DNA of 64,000 nucleotides, from the NCBI GenBank assembly GCA_963556195.1, contig CAUVYP010001208.1, positions 806,001 through 870,000 of the forward strand. Reading direction: 5' to 3'. Of the stretch, positions 10,405 to 22,861 are shown piece after piece. The position numbers and the translations under genes were made by a program. Position 1 is the first letter of the stretch. Each line of letters opens with the position of its first letter. The DNA comes from Sepiola atlantica (Eukaryota > Mollusca > Cephalopoda > Sepiida > Sepiolidae). Under the pieces are notes generated by a model, which was given only the letters and a program-made list of their open reading frames with translations, was not told the DNA's origin and searched no databases.

Positions 10405-13400
10405 TTAGCGCGTTTTAAAGTTGATATCCCTTTTGTTTATAACTTCCACATTTATTCGAATTGTGCAACGAAACTTTGTAGACAGTCGCGGAGACACATT
10501 TCCTACTGAAGTACCAAGTTTCAGAAGTGCAGCTCTTGTACTGCCGGAGATATGTCGATACAAACTGAATACGCAAAACATCAACAAAATTTAGCGCGTT
10601 TTTAAGTTGATATCGCTTTTGTTAATAACTTCCACATTTATTCGAATTGTGCAACAAAACTTTGCAGACAGTCACGGAGACACATGGTCTACTGAAGTAC
10701 GAAGTTTCAGAAGTGCAGCTCTTGTACTGCCGGAGATATGTCGATACAAACTGAATACGCCAACATCAACCAAATTTAGCGCGTTTTAAAGTTGATATCG
10801 CTTTTGTTTATAACTTCCACATTTATTCGAATTGTGCAACGAAACTTTGCAGACAGTCTCGAATAGGCCTTGTCTAATGAAGTACTAAGAAGCAGAAGTG
10901 CAGCTCTTGTACTTCCGGAGATATGTCGATACAAACTGAATACGCAAAACATCAACAAAATTTAGCGCGTTTTAAAGTTGATATCGCTTTTGTTTATAAC
11001 TTCCACATTTATTCGAATTGTGCAACGAAACTTTGCAGACAGTCGCGGAGACACATTTCCTACTGAAGTACCAAGTGTCAGAGGTGCAGCTCTTGTACTG
11101 CCGGAGATATGTCGATACAAACTGAATACGCAAATCATCAACAAAATTAAGCGCGTTTTAAAGTTGATATCGCTTTTGTTTATAACTTCCACATTTATTC
11201 GAATTGTGCAACGAAACTTTGCAGACAGTCTCGAATAGGCGTTTTCTACTGAAGTACCAAGTTTCAGAAGTGCAGCTCTTGTACTGCCGGAGATATGTCG
11301 ATACAAACTGAATACGCAAAACATCAACAAAATTTAGCGCGTTTTAAAGTTGATATCGCTTTTGTTTATAACTTCCACATTTATTCGAATTGTGCAACGA
11401 AACTTTGCAAACCGTCTTGAATTGCTTTTTTCTACTGAAGTACAAAGTTTCAGAAGTGCAGCTCTTGTACTGCCGGAGATATGTCGATAAAAACTGAATA
11501 CGCAAAACATCAACAAAATTTAGCGCGTTTTAAAGTTGATATCGCTTTTGTTTATAACTTCCACATTTATTCGAATTGTGCAACGAAACTTTGCAGACAG
11601 TCCCGAATGGGCCTTTTCGACTGAAGTACCAAGTTTCAGAAGTGCAGCTCTTGTACTGCCGGAGATATGTCGATACAAACTTAATACGCAAAACATCAAT
11701 GAAATTTAGCGCGTTTTAAAGTTGATATCGCTTTTGTTTATAACTTCGACATTTATTCGAATTGTGCAACGAAACTTTGCAGACAGTCGCGGAGACACAT
11801 TTTCTACTGAAGTACCAAGTTTCAGAAGTGCAGCTCTTTTACTGCCGGAGATATGTCGATACAAACGGAATACGCAAAACATCAACAAAATTTAGCGCGT
11901 TTTAAAGTTGATATCGCTTTTGTTTATAACTTCCACTATTATTCGAATTGTGCAACGAAACTTTGCAGACAGTCGCGGAGACACATTTTCTACTGAAGTA
12001 CCAAGTTTCAGAAGTGCAGCTCTTGTACTGCCGGAGATATGTCGATACAAACTGAATACGCAAAACATCAACAAAATTTAGCGCGTTTTAAAGTTGATAT
12101 CGCTTTTGTTTATAACTTCGACATTTATTCGAATTGTGCAACGAAACTTTGCAGACAGTCGCGGAGACACATTTTCTACTGAAGTACCGAGTTTCAGAAG
12201 TGCAGCTCTTTTACTGCCGGAGATATGTCGATACAAACGGAATACGCAAAACATCAACAAAATTTAGCGCGTTTTAAAGTTTGTATCGCTTTTGTTTATA
12301 ACTTCCACTATTATTCGAATTGTGCAACGAAACTTTGCAGACAGTCGCGGAGACACAGTTACTACTGAAGTACCAAGTTTCAAAAGTGCAGCTCTTGTAC
12401 TGCCGGATATATGTCGATACAAACTGAATACGCAAAACATCAACAAAATTTAGCGCGTTTTAAAGTTGATATCGCTTTTGTTTATAACTTCCACTATTAT
12501 TCGAATTGTGCAACGACACTTTGCAGACAGTCGCGGAGACACAGTTACTACTGAAGTGCCAAGTTTCAGAAGTGCAGCTATTGTACTGCCGGAGATATGT
12601 CGATACAAACTGAATACGCAAAACATCAACAAAATTTAGCGCGTTTTAAAGTTGATATCGCTTTTGTTTATAACTTCCACATTTATTCGAATTGTGCAAC
12701 GAAACTTTGCAGACAGTCGCGGAGACACATGTTCTACTGAAGTACCAAGTTTCAGAAGTGCAGATCTTGTACTGCCGGAGATATTTCGATACAAACTGAA
12801 TACGCAAAACATCAACAAAATTTAGCGCGTTTTAAAGTTGATATCGCTTTTGTTTATAACTTCCACATTTATTCGAATTGTGCAACGAAACTTTGCAGAC
12901 AGTCGCGGAGACACATGTTCTACTGAAGTACCAAGTTTCAGAAGTGCAGATCTTGTACTGCCGGAGATATGTCGATACAAACTGAATACGCAAAACATCA
13001 ACAAAATTTAGCGCGTTTTAAAGTTGATATCGCTTTTGTTTATAACTTCCACATTTATTCGAATTGTGCAACGAAACTTTGCAGACAGTCGCGGAGACAC
13101 ATTTCCTACTGAAGTACCAAGTTTCAGAAGTGCAGCTCTTGTACTGCCGGAGATATGTCGATACAAACTGAATACGCAAAACATCAACAAAATTTAGCGC
13201 GTTTTAAAGTTGATATCGCTTTTGTGTATAACTTCCACATTTATTCGAATTGTGCAACGAAACTTTGCAGACAGTCCCGAATGGGCCTTTTCTACTGAAG
13301 TACCAAGTTTCAGAAGTGCAGCTCTTTTACTGCCGGAGATATGTGTATACAAACTGAATACGCAAAACATCAACAAAATTTAGCGCGTTTTAAAGTTGAT

Positions 13401-15239
13401 ATCCCTTTTGTTTATAACTTCCACATTTATTCGAATTGTGCAACGAAACTTTGTAGACAGTCGCGGAGACACATTTCCTACTGAAGTACCAAGTTTACGA
13501 AGTGCAGCTCTTGTACTGCCGGAGATATGTCGATACAAACTGAATACGCAAAACATCAACAAAATTTAGCGCGTTTTAAAGTTGATATCGCTTTTGTTAA
13601 TAACTTCCACATTTATTCGAATTGTGCAACAAAACTTTGCAGACAGTCGCGTAGACACATGTTCTACTGAAGTACCAAGTTTCAGAAGTGCAGCTCTTGT
13701 ACTGCCGGAGATATGTCGATACAAACTGAATACGCAAAACATCAACCAAATTTAGCGCGTTTTAAAGTTGATATCGCTTTTGTTTATAACTTCCACATTT
13801 ATTCGAATTGTGCAACGAAACTTTGCAGACAGTCTCGAATAGGCCTTGTCTGATAGAGTACTAAGAAACAGAAGTGCAGCCATTGTACTTCCGGAGATAT
13901 GTCGATACAAACTGAATACGCAAAACATCAACAAAATTTTGCGCGTTTTAAAGTTGATATCGCTTTTGTTTATAACTTCCACATTTATTCGAATTGTGCA
14001 ACGAAACTTTGCAGACAGTCTCGAATGGCCGTTTCCTACTGAAGTACCAAGTTTCAGAAGTGCAGCTTTTGTACTGCCAGAGATATTGCGATACAAACTG
14101 AATACGCAAAACATCAACAAAATTTAGCGCGTTTTGAAGTTGATATCGCTTTTGTTTATAACTTCCACATTTATTCGAATTGTGCAACGAAACTTTGCAG
14201 ACAGTCGCGGAGACACATTTCCTACTGAAGTACCAAGTTTCAGAAGTGCAGCTCTTGTACTGCCGGAGATATGTCGATACAAACTGAATACGCAAAACAT
14301 CAACAAAATTTAGCGCGTTTTAAAGTTGATATCGCTTTTGTTTATAACTTCCACATTTATTCGAATTGTGCAACGAAACTTTGCAGACAGTCTCGAATAG
14401 GCGTTTTCTACTGAAGTACCAAGTTTCAGAAGTGCAGCTCTTTTACTGCCGGGGATATGTGTATACAAACTGAATACGCAAAACATCAACAAAATTTAGC
14501 GCGTTTTAAAGTTGATATCCCTTTTGTTTATAACTTCCACATTTATTCGAATTGTGCAACGAAACTTTATAGACAGTCGCGGAGACACATTTCCTACTGA
14601 AGTACCAAGTTTCAGAAGTGCAGCTCTTGTACTGCCGGAGATATGTCGATACAAACTGAATACGCAAAACATCAACAAAATTTAGCGCGTTTTAAAGTTG
14701 ATATCGCTTTTGTTAATAACTTCCACATTTATTCGAATTGTGCAACGAAACTTTGCAGACAGTCGCGGAGACACATGGTCTACTGAAGTACGAAGTTTCA
14801 GAAGTGCAGCTCTTGTACTGCCGTAGATATGTCGATACAAACTGAATACGCAAAACATCAACCAAATTTAGCGCGTTTTAAAGTTGATATCGCTTTTGTT
14901 TATAACTTCCACATTTATTCGAATTGTGCAACGAAACTTTGCAGACAGTCTCGAATAGGCCTTGTCTAATGAAGTACTAAGAAGCAGAAGTGCAGCTCTT
15001 GTACTTCCGGAGATATGTCGATACAAACTGAATACGCAAAACATCAACAAAATTTAGCGCGTTTGAAAGTTGATATCGCTTTTGTTTATAACTTCCACAT
15101 TTATTCGAATTGTGCAACGAAACTTTGCAGACAGTCTCGAATGGGCGTTTTCTACTGAAGTACCAAGTTTCAGAAGTGCAGCTTTTGTACTGCCAGAGAT
15201 ATCGCGATACAAACTGAATACGCAAAACATCAACAAAAT
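10405..15239. repeat. 4.8-kb block, copy 1 of a long-range duplication
   Basis: Twenty-six monomers in this block have one-to-one partners 12643 bp downstream (12642 after the one-base deletion at 25279). The order is TKF, D (185 bp), DK, G, AY, a CAAACCGTC-type, KH, SK-E, E, SK-E, V, V, H, H, G, KH, TKF, GTAGACAC-type D, a DK copy with ATTTTGCG at its end, AH-like, G, AY, TKF with TTTATAGAC, D with CCGTAGATATG, DK, AH. Several single-copy changes (GGGGATATGTG, TTATAGAC, GCCGTAGAT) are shared only with the partner block. Confidence 0.88.
10591..10775. repeat. 185-bp D monomer (GCCAACATCAACC)
   Basis: One A is missing near base 171, giving TACGCCAACATCAACC in place of TACGCAAAACATCAAC. The same deletion with the same neighbouring C occurs at 17286, 21190, 23234, 28440 and 33276, always between a TKF and a DK monomer. 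It is therefore a single ancestral event that was later amplified. Confidence 0.92.
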
Positions 15240-16913
15240 TTAGCGCGTTTTAAAGTTGATATCGCTTTTGTTTATAACTTCCACATTTATTCGAATTGTG
15301 CAACGAAACTTTGCAGACAGTCTCGAATGGGCCCTTTCTACTGAAGTACCAAGTTTCAGAAGTGCAGCTCTTTTACTGCCGGAGATATGTGTATACAAAC
15401 TGAATACGCAAAACATCAACAAAATTTAGCGCGTTTTAAAGTTGATATCCCTTTTGTTTATAACTTCCACATTTATTCGAATTGTGCAACGAAACTTTGT
15501 AGACAGTCGCGGAGACACATTTCCTACTGAACTACTAAGTTTCAGAAGTGCAGCTCTTGTACTGCCGGAGATATGTCGATACAAACTGAATACGCAAAAC
15601 ATCAACCAAATTTAGCGCGTTTTAAAGTTGATATCGCTTTTGTTTATAACTTCCACATTTATTCGAATTGTGCAACGAAACTTTGCAGACAGTCTCGAAT
15701 AGGCCTTGTGTAATGAAGTACTAAGAAGCAGAAGTGCAGCTCTTGTACTTCCGGAGATATGTCGATACAAACTGAATACGCAAAACATCAACAAAATTTA
15801 GCGCGTTTTAAAGTTGATATCGCTTTTGTTTATAACTTCCACATTTATTCGAATTGTGCAACGAAACTTTGCAGACAGTCGCGGAGACACATTTCCTACT
15901 GAAGTACCAAGTGTCAGAAGTGCAGCTCTTGTACTGCCGGAGATATGTCGATACAAACTGAATACGCAAAACATCAACAAAATTTAGCGCGTTTAAAAGT
16001 TGATATCGCTTTTGTTTATAACTTCCACATTTATTCGAATTGTGCAACGAAACTTTGCAGACAGTCTCGAATAGGCGTTTTCTACTGAAGTACCAAGTTT
16101 CAGAAGTGCAGCTCTTTTACTGCCGGAGATATGTGTATACAAACTGAATACGCAAAACATCAACAAAATTTAGCGCGTTTTAAAGTTGATATCCCTTTTG
16201 TTTATAACTTCCACATTTATTCGAATTGTGCAACGAAACTTTGTAGACAGTCGCGGAGACACATTTCCTACTGAAGTACCAAGTTTCAGAAGTGCAGCTC
16301 TTGTACTGCCGGAGATATGTCGATACAAACTGAATACGCAAAACATCAACAAAATTTAGCGCGTTTTTAAGTTGATATCGCTTTTGATAATAACTTCTAC
16401 ATTTATTCGAATTGTGCAACAAAACTTTGCAGACAGTCGCGGAGACACATGGTCTACTGAAGTACGAAGTTTCAGAAGTGCAGCTCTTGTACTGCCGGAG
16501 ATATGTCGATACAAACTGAATACGCAAAACATCAACAAAATTTAGCGCGTTTTAAAGTTGATATCGCTTTTGTTTATAACTTCCACATTTATTCGAATTG
16601 TGCAACGAAAGTTTGCAGACAGTCTCGAATAGGCCTTGTCTAATGAAGTACTAAGAAGCAGAAGTGCAGCTCTTGTACTTCCGGAGATATGTCGATACAA
16701 ACTGAATACGCAAAACATTAAGAAAATTTAGCGCGTTTTAAAGTTGATATCGCTTTTGTTTATAACTTCTACATTTATTCGAATTGTGCAACGAAACTTT
16801 GCAGACAGTCGCGGAGACACACTTCCTACTGAAGTACCAAGTGTCAGAGGTGCAGCTCTTGTACTGCCGGAGATATGTCGATACAAACTGAATACGCAAA
16901 ACATCAACAAAAT
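15240..16913. repeat. Nine-monomer version of the HOR 10-mer (block B, first copy)
   Basis: From 15426 the order is TKF with AACTACTAAG, DK with CTTGTGTAATG, G, AY, TKF, D, DK with GAAAGTTTGC and ACATTAAG, G with CACACTTCC. It matches 19144-20817 except that the AH monomer of 19516 is absent. The monomer at 15240 (cassette II, GGGCCCTTTC) is not shared. Confidence 0.85.
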
Positions 16914-17285
16914 TTAGCGCGTTTGAAAGTTGATATCGCTTTTGTTTATAACTTCCACATTTATTCGAATTGTGCAACGAAACTTTGCAGACAGTCTCGA
17001 ATAGGCGTTTTCTACTGAAGTACCAAGTTTCAGAAGTGCAGCTCTTGTACTGCCGGAGATATGTCGATACAAACTTAATACGCAAAACATCAACAAAATT
17101 TAGCGCGTTTTAAAGTTGATATCCCTTTTGTTTATAACTTCCACATTTATTCGAATTGTGCAACGAAACTTTGTAGACAGTCGCGGAGACACATTTCCTA
17201 CTGAAGTACCAAGTTTCAGAAGTGCAGCTCTTGTACTGCCGGAGATATGTCGATACAAACTGAATACGCAAAACATCAACAAAAT

Positions 17286-17470
17286 TTACCGCGTTTTAAA
17301 GTTGATATCGCTTTTGTTAATAACTTCCACATTTATTCGAATTGTGCAACAAAACTTTGCAGACAGTCGCGGAGACACATGGTCTACTGAAGTATTAAGT
17401 TTCAGAAGTGCAGCTCTTGTACTGCCGGAGATATGTCGATACAAACTGAATACGCCAACATCAACCAAAT
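17286..17470. repeat. 185-bp D monomer, second copy
   Basis: It has the same GCCAACATC deletion as 10591, plus GAAGTATTAAG, which is shared with 21190 and 23234 but not with 10591, 28440 or 33276. This places the three copies on one amplification branch. Confidence 0.9.
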
Positions 17471-17656
17471 TTAGCGCGTTTTAAAGTTGATATCGCTTTT
17501 GCTTATAACTTCCACATTTATTCGAATTGTGCAACGAAACTTTGCAGACAGTCTCGAATAGGCCTTGTCTAATGAAGTACTAAGAAGCAGAAGTGCAGCT
17601 CTTGTACTTCCGGAGATATGTCGATACAAACTGAATACGCAAAACATCAACAAAAT

Positions 17657-17841
17657 TTAGCGCGTTTTAAAGTTGATATCGCTTTTGTTTAAACTTCCAC
17701 ATTTATTCGAATTGTGCAACGAAACTTTGCAGACAGTCTCGAATGGGCGTTTTTTACTGAAGTACCAAGTTTCAGAAGTGCAGCTTTTGTACTGCCAGAG
17801 ATATCGCGATACAAACTGAATACGCAAAACATCAACAAAAT
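17657..17841. repeat. 185-bp AH monomer (GTTTAAACTTCC)
   Basis: One base is missing from GTTTATAACTTCC near bases 35-37, and the cassette reads GGGCGTTTTTTAC. The identical copy is at 21561-21745. It is absent from the third A unit (22862-24720), which runs directly from DK to G. Confidence 0.9.
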
Positions 17842-18957
17842 TTAGCGCGTTTTAAAGTTGATATCGCTTTTGTTTATAACTTCCACATTTATTCGAATTG
17901 TGCAACGAAACTTTGCAGACAGTCGCGGAGACACATTTCCTACTGAAGTACCAAGTGTCAGAGGTGCAGCTCTTGTACTGCCGGAGATATGTCGATACAA
18001 ACTGAATACGCAAATCATCAACAAAATTTAGCGCGTTTTAAAGTTGATATCGCTTTTGTTTATAACTTCCACATTTATTCGAATTGTGCAACGAAACTTT
18101 GCAGACAGTCTCGAATAGGCGTTTTCTACTGAAGTACCAAGTTTCAGAAGTGCAGCTCTTGTACTGCCGGAGATATGTCGATACAAACTGAATACGCAAA
18201 ACATCAACAAAATTTAGCGCGTTTTAAAGTTGATATCGCTTTTGTTTATAACTTCCACATTTATTCGAATTGTGCAACGAAACTTTGCAAACCGTCCTGA
18301 ATTGCTTTTTTCTACTGAAGTACAAAGTTTCAGAAGTGCAGCTCTTGTACTGCCGGAGATATGTCGATACAAACTGAATACGCAAAACATCAACAAAATT
18401 TAGCGCGTTTTAAAGTTGATATCGCTTTTGTTTATAACTTCCACATTTATTCGAATTGTGCAACGAAACTTTGCAGACAGTCCCGAATGCGCCTTTTCTA
18501 CTGAAGTACCAAGTTTCAGAAGTGCAGCTCTTGTACTGCCGGAGATATGTCGATACAAACTTAATACGCAAAACATCAATGAAATTTAGCGCGTTTTAAA
18601 GTTGATATCGCTTTTGTTTATAACTTCGACATTTATTCGAATTGTGCAACGAAACTTTGCAGACAGTCGCGGAGACACATTTTCTACTGAAGTACCAAGT
18701 TTCAGAAGTGCAGCTCTTTTACTGCCGGAGATATGTCGATACAAACGGAATACGCAAAACATCAACAAAATTTAGCGCGTTTTAAAGTTGATATCGCTTT
18801 TGTTTATAACTTCCACTATTATTCGAATTGTGCAACGAAACTTTGCAGACAGTCGCGGAGACACATTTTCTACTGAAGTACCAAGTTTCAGAAGTGCAGC
18901 TCTTGTACTGCCGGAGATATGTCGATACAAACTGAATACGCAAAACATCAACAAAAT

Positions 18958-20817
18958 TTAGCGCGTTTTAAAGTTGATATCGCTTTTGTTTATAACTTCC
19001 ACATTTATTCGAATTGTGCAACGAAACTTTGCAGACAGTCTCGAATAGGCGTTTTCTACTGAAGTACCAAGTTTCAGAAGTGCAGCTCTTGTACTGCCGG
19101 AGATATGTCGATACAAACTTAATACGCAAAACATCAACAAAATTTAGCGCGTTTTAAAGTTGATATCCCTTTTGTTTATAACTTCCACATTTATTCGAAT
19201 TGTGCAACGAAACTTTGTAGACAGTCGCGGAGACACATTTCCTACTGAACTACTAAGTTTCAGAAGTGCAGCTTTTGTACTGCCGGAGATATGTCGATAC
19301 AAACTGAATACGCAAAACATCAACCAAATTTAGCGCGTTTTAAAGTTGATATCGCTTTTGTTTATAACTTCCACATTTATTCGAATTGTGCAACGAAACT
19401 TTGCAGACAGTCTCGAATAGGCCTTGTGTAATGAAGTACTAAGAAGCAGAAGTGCAGCTCTTGTACTTCCGGAGATATGTCGATACAAACTGAATACGCA
19501 AAACATCAACAAAATTTAGCGCGTTTTAAAGTTGATATCGCTTTTGTTTATAACTTCCACATTTATTCGAATTGTGCAACGAAACTTTGCAGACAGTCTC
19601 GAATGGGCGTTTTCTACTGAAGTACCAAGTTTCAGAAGTGCAGCTTTTGTAGTGCCAGAGATATCGCGATACAAACTGAATACGCAAAACATCAACAAAA
19701 TTTAGCGCGTTTTAAAGTTGATATCGCTTTTGTTTATAACTTCCACATTTATTCGAATTGTGCAACGAAACTTTGCAGACAGTCGCGGAGACACATTTCC
19801 TACTGAAGTACCAAGTGTCAGAAGTGCAGCTCTTGTACTGCCGGAGATATGTCGATACAAACTGAATACGCAAAACATCAACAAAATTTAGCGCGTTTAA
19901 AAGTTGATATCGCTTTTGTTTATAACTTCCACATTTATTCGAATTGTGCAACGAAACTTTGCAGACAGTCTCGAATAGGCGTTTTCTACTGAAGTACCAA
20001 GTTTCAGAAGTGCAGCTCTTTTACTGCCGGAGATATGTGTATACAAACTGAATACGCAAAACATCAACAAAATTTAGCGCGTTTTAAAGTTGATATCCCT
20101 TTTGTTTATAACTTCCACATTTATTCGAATTGTGCAACGAAACTTTGTAGACAGTCGCGGAGACACATTTCCTACTGAAGTACCAAGTTTCAGAAGTGCA
20201 GCTCTTGTACTGCCGGAGATATGTCGATACAAACTGAATACGCAAAACATCAACAAAATTTAGCGCGTTTTTAAGTTGATATCGCTTTTGTTAATAACTT
20301 CCACATTTATTCGAATTGTGCAACAAAACTTTGCAGACAGTCGCGGAGACACATGGTCTACTGAAGTACGAAGTTTCAGAAGTGCAGCTCTTGTACTGCC
20401 GGAGATATGTCGATACAAACTGAATACGCAAAACATCAACAAAATTTAGCGCGTTTTAAAGTTGATATCGCTTTTGTTTATAACTTCCACATTTATTCGA
20501 ATTGTGCAACGAAAGTTTGCAGACAGTCTCGAATAGGCCTTGTCTAATGAAGTACTAAGAAGCAGAAGTGCAGCTCTTGTACTTCCGGAGATATGTCGAT
20601 ACAAACTGAATACGCAAAACATTAAGAAAATTTAGCGCGTTTTAAAGTTGATATCGCTTTTGTTTATAACTTCTACATTTATTCGAATTGTGCAACGAAA
20701 CTTTGCAGACAGTCGCGGAGACACACTTCCTACTGAAGTACCAAGTGTCAGAGGTGCAGCTCTTGTACTGCCGGAGATATGTCGATACAAACTGAATACG
20801 CAAAACATCAACAAAAT
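18958..20817. repeat. 10-mer HOR subunit B, second copy (1860 bp)
   Basis: Order: AY with AACTTAATACG, TKF with AACTACTAAG, DK with CTTGTGTAATG, AH with TAGTGCCAGAG, G, AY with TGTGTATAC, TKF, D, DK with GAAAGTTTGC and ACATTAAG, G with CACACTTCC. Together with subunit A it forms a 21-mer of 3904 bp. Equivalent monomers at 16728 and 20632 are exactly 3904 bp apart. Confidence 0.9.
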
Positions 20818-21189
20818 TTAGCGCGTTTTAAAGTTGATATCGCTTTTGTTTATAACTTCCACATTTATTCGAATTGTGCAACGAAACTTTGCAGACAGTC
20901 TCGAATAGGCGTTTTCTACTGAAGTACCAAGTTTCAGAAGTGCAGCTCTTGTACTGCCGGAAATATGTCGATACAAACTTAATACGCAAAACATCAACAA
21001 AATTTAGCGCGTTTTAAAGTTGATATCCCTTTTGTTTATAACTTCCACATTTATTCGAATTGTGCAACGAAACTTTGTAGACAGTCGCGGAGACACATTT
21101 CCTACTGAAGTACCAAGTTTCAGAAGTGCAGCTCTTGTACTGCCGGAGATATGTCGATACAAACTGAATACGCAAAACATCAACAAAAT

Positions 21190-21374
21190 TTACCGCGTTT
21201 TAAAGTTGATATCGCTTTTGTTAATAACTTCCACATTTATTCGAATTGTGCAACAAAACTTTGCAGACAGTCGCGGAGACACATGGTCTACTGAAGTATT
21301 AAGTTTCAGAAGTGCAGCTCTTGTACTGCCGGAGATATGTCGATACAAACTGAATACGCCAACATCAACCAAAT
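21190..21374. repeat. 185-bp D monomer, third copy
   Basis: Shares GCCAACATCAACC, GTTAATAAC, CAACAAAAC, CACATGGTC and GTATTAAG with 17286. Confidence 0.9.
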
Positions 21375-21560
21375 TTAGCGCGTTTTAAAGTTGATATCGC
21401 TTTTGTTTATAACTTCCACATTTATTCGAATTGTGCAACGAAACTTTGCAGACAGTCTCGAATAGGCCTTGTCTAATGAAGTACTAAGAAGCAGAAGTGC
21501 AGCTCTTGTACTTCCGGAGATATGTCGATACAAACTGAATACGCAAAACATCAACAAAAT

Positions 21561-21745
21561 TTAGCGCGTTTTAAAGTTGATATCGCTTTTGTTTAAACTT
21601 CCACATTTATTCGAATTGTGCAACGAAACTTTGCAGACAGTCTCGAATGGGCGTTTTTTACTGAAGTACCAAGTTTCAGAAGTGCAGCTTTTGTACTGCC
21701 AGAGATATCGCGATACAAACTGAATACGCAAAACATCAACAAAAT
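21561..21745. repeat. 185-bp AH monomer, second copy
   Basis: Same GTTTAAACTTCC deletion and GGGCGTTTTTTAC cassette as 17657-17841. Confidence 0.9.
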
Positions 21746-22861
21746 TTAGCGCGTTTTAAAGTTGATATCGCTTTTGTTTATAACTTCCACATTTATTCGA
21801 ATTGTGCAACGAAACTTTGCAGACAGTCGCGGAGACACATTTCCTACTGAAGTACCAAGTGTCAGAGGTGCAGCTCTTGTACTGCCGGAGATATGTCGAT
21901 ACAAACTGAATACGCAAATCATCAACAAAATTTAGCGCGTTTTAAAGTTGATATCGCTTTTGTTTATAACTTCCACATTTATTCGAATTGTGCAACGAAA
22001 CTTTGCAGACAGTCTCGAATAGGCGTTTTCTACTGAAGTACCAAGTTTCAGAAGTGCAGCTCTTGTACTGCCGGAGATATGTCGATACAAACTGAATACG
22101 CAAAACATCAACAAAATTTAGCGCGTTTTAAAGTTGATATCGCTTTTGTTTATAACTTCCACATTTATTCGAATTGTGCAACGAAACTTTGCAAACCGTC
22201 CTGAATTGCTTTTTTCTACTGAAGTACAAAGTTTCAGAAGTGCAGCTCTTGTACTGCCGGAGATATGTCGATACAAACTGAATACGCAAAACATCAACAA
22301 AATTTAGCGCGTTTTAAAGTTGATATCGCTTTTGTTTATAACTTCCACATTTATTCGAATTGTGCAACGAAACTTTGCAGACAGTCCCGAATGCGCCTTT
22401 TCTACTGAAGTACCAAGTTTCAGAAGTGCAGCTCTTGTACTGCCGGAGATATGTCGATACAAACTTAATACGCAAAACATCAATGAAATTTAGCGCGTTT
22501 TAAAGTTGATATCGCTTTTGTTTATAACTTCGACATTTATTCGAATTGTGCAACGAAACTTTGCAGACAGTCGCGGAGACACATTTTCTACTGAAGTACC
22601 AAGTTTCAGAAGTGCAGCTCTTTTACTGCCGGAGATATGTCGATACAAACGGAATACGCAAAACATCAACAAAATTTAGCGCGTTTTAAAGTTGATATCG
22701 CTTTTGTTTATAACTTCCACTATTATTCGAATTGTGCAACGAAACTTTGCAGACAGTCGCGGAGACACATTTTCTACTGAAGTACCAAGTTTCAGAAGTG
22801 CAGCTCTTGTACTGCCGGAGATATGTCGATACAAACTGAATACGCAAAACATCAACAAAAT

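Larger units (their letters stand above)
16914..18957. repeat. 11-mer HOR subunit A, first copy (2044 bp)
   Basis: Order: AY with AAACTTAATACG, TKF ending in TTTACCGCG, D (185 bp), DK, AH (185 bp, GTTTAAACTTCC), G, AY, cassette II with CAAACCGTCCTGAATTGC, KH with GAATGCGCC, SK-E, E. By eye I find three differences from the copy at 20818-22861 (bases 12 and 144 of their respective monomers, and GCTTATAAC at 17471), so about 99.8% identity. Two one-base deletions explain why the subunit is 2044 and not 2046 bp. Confidence 0.9.
20818..22861. repeat. 11-mer HOR subunit A, second copy
   Basis: Monomer for monomer this is the same as 16914-18957, including both 185-bp members (21190-21374 and 21561-21745) and the marker GAATGCGCC. 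The near identity implies a recent amplification compared with the left 9 kb. Confidence 0.9.
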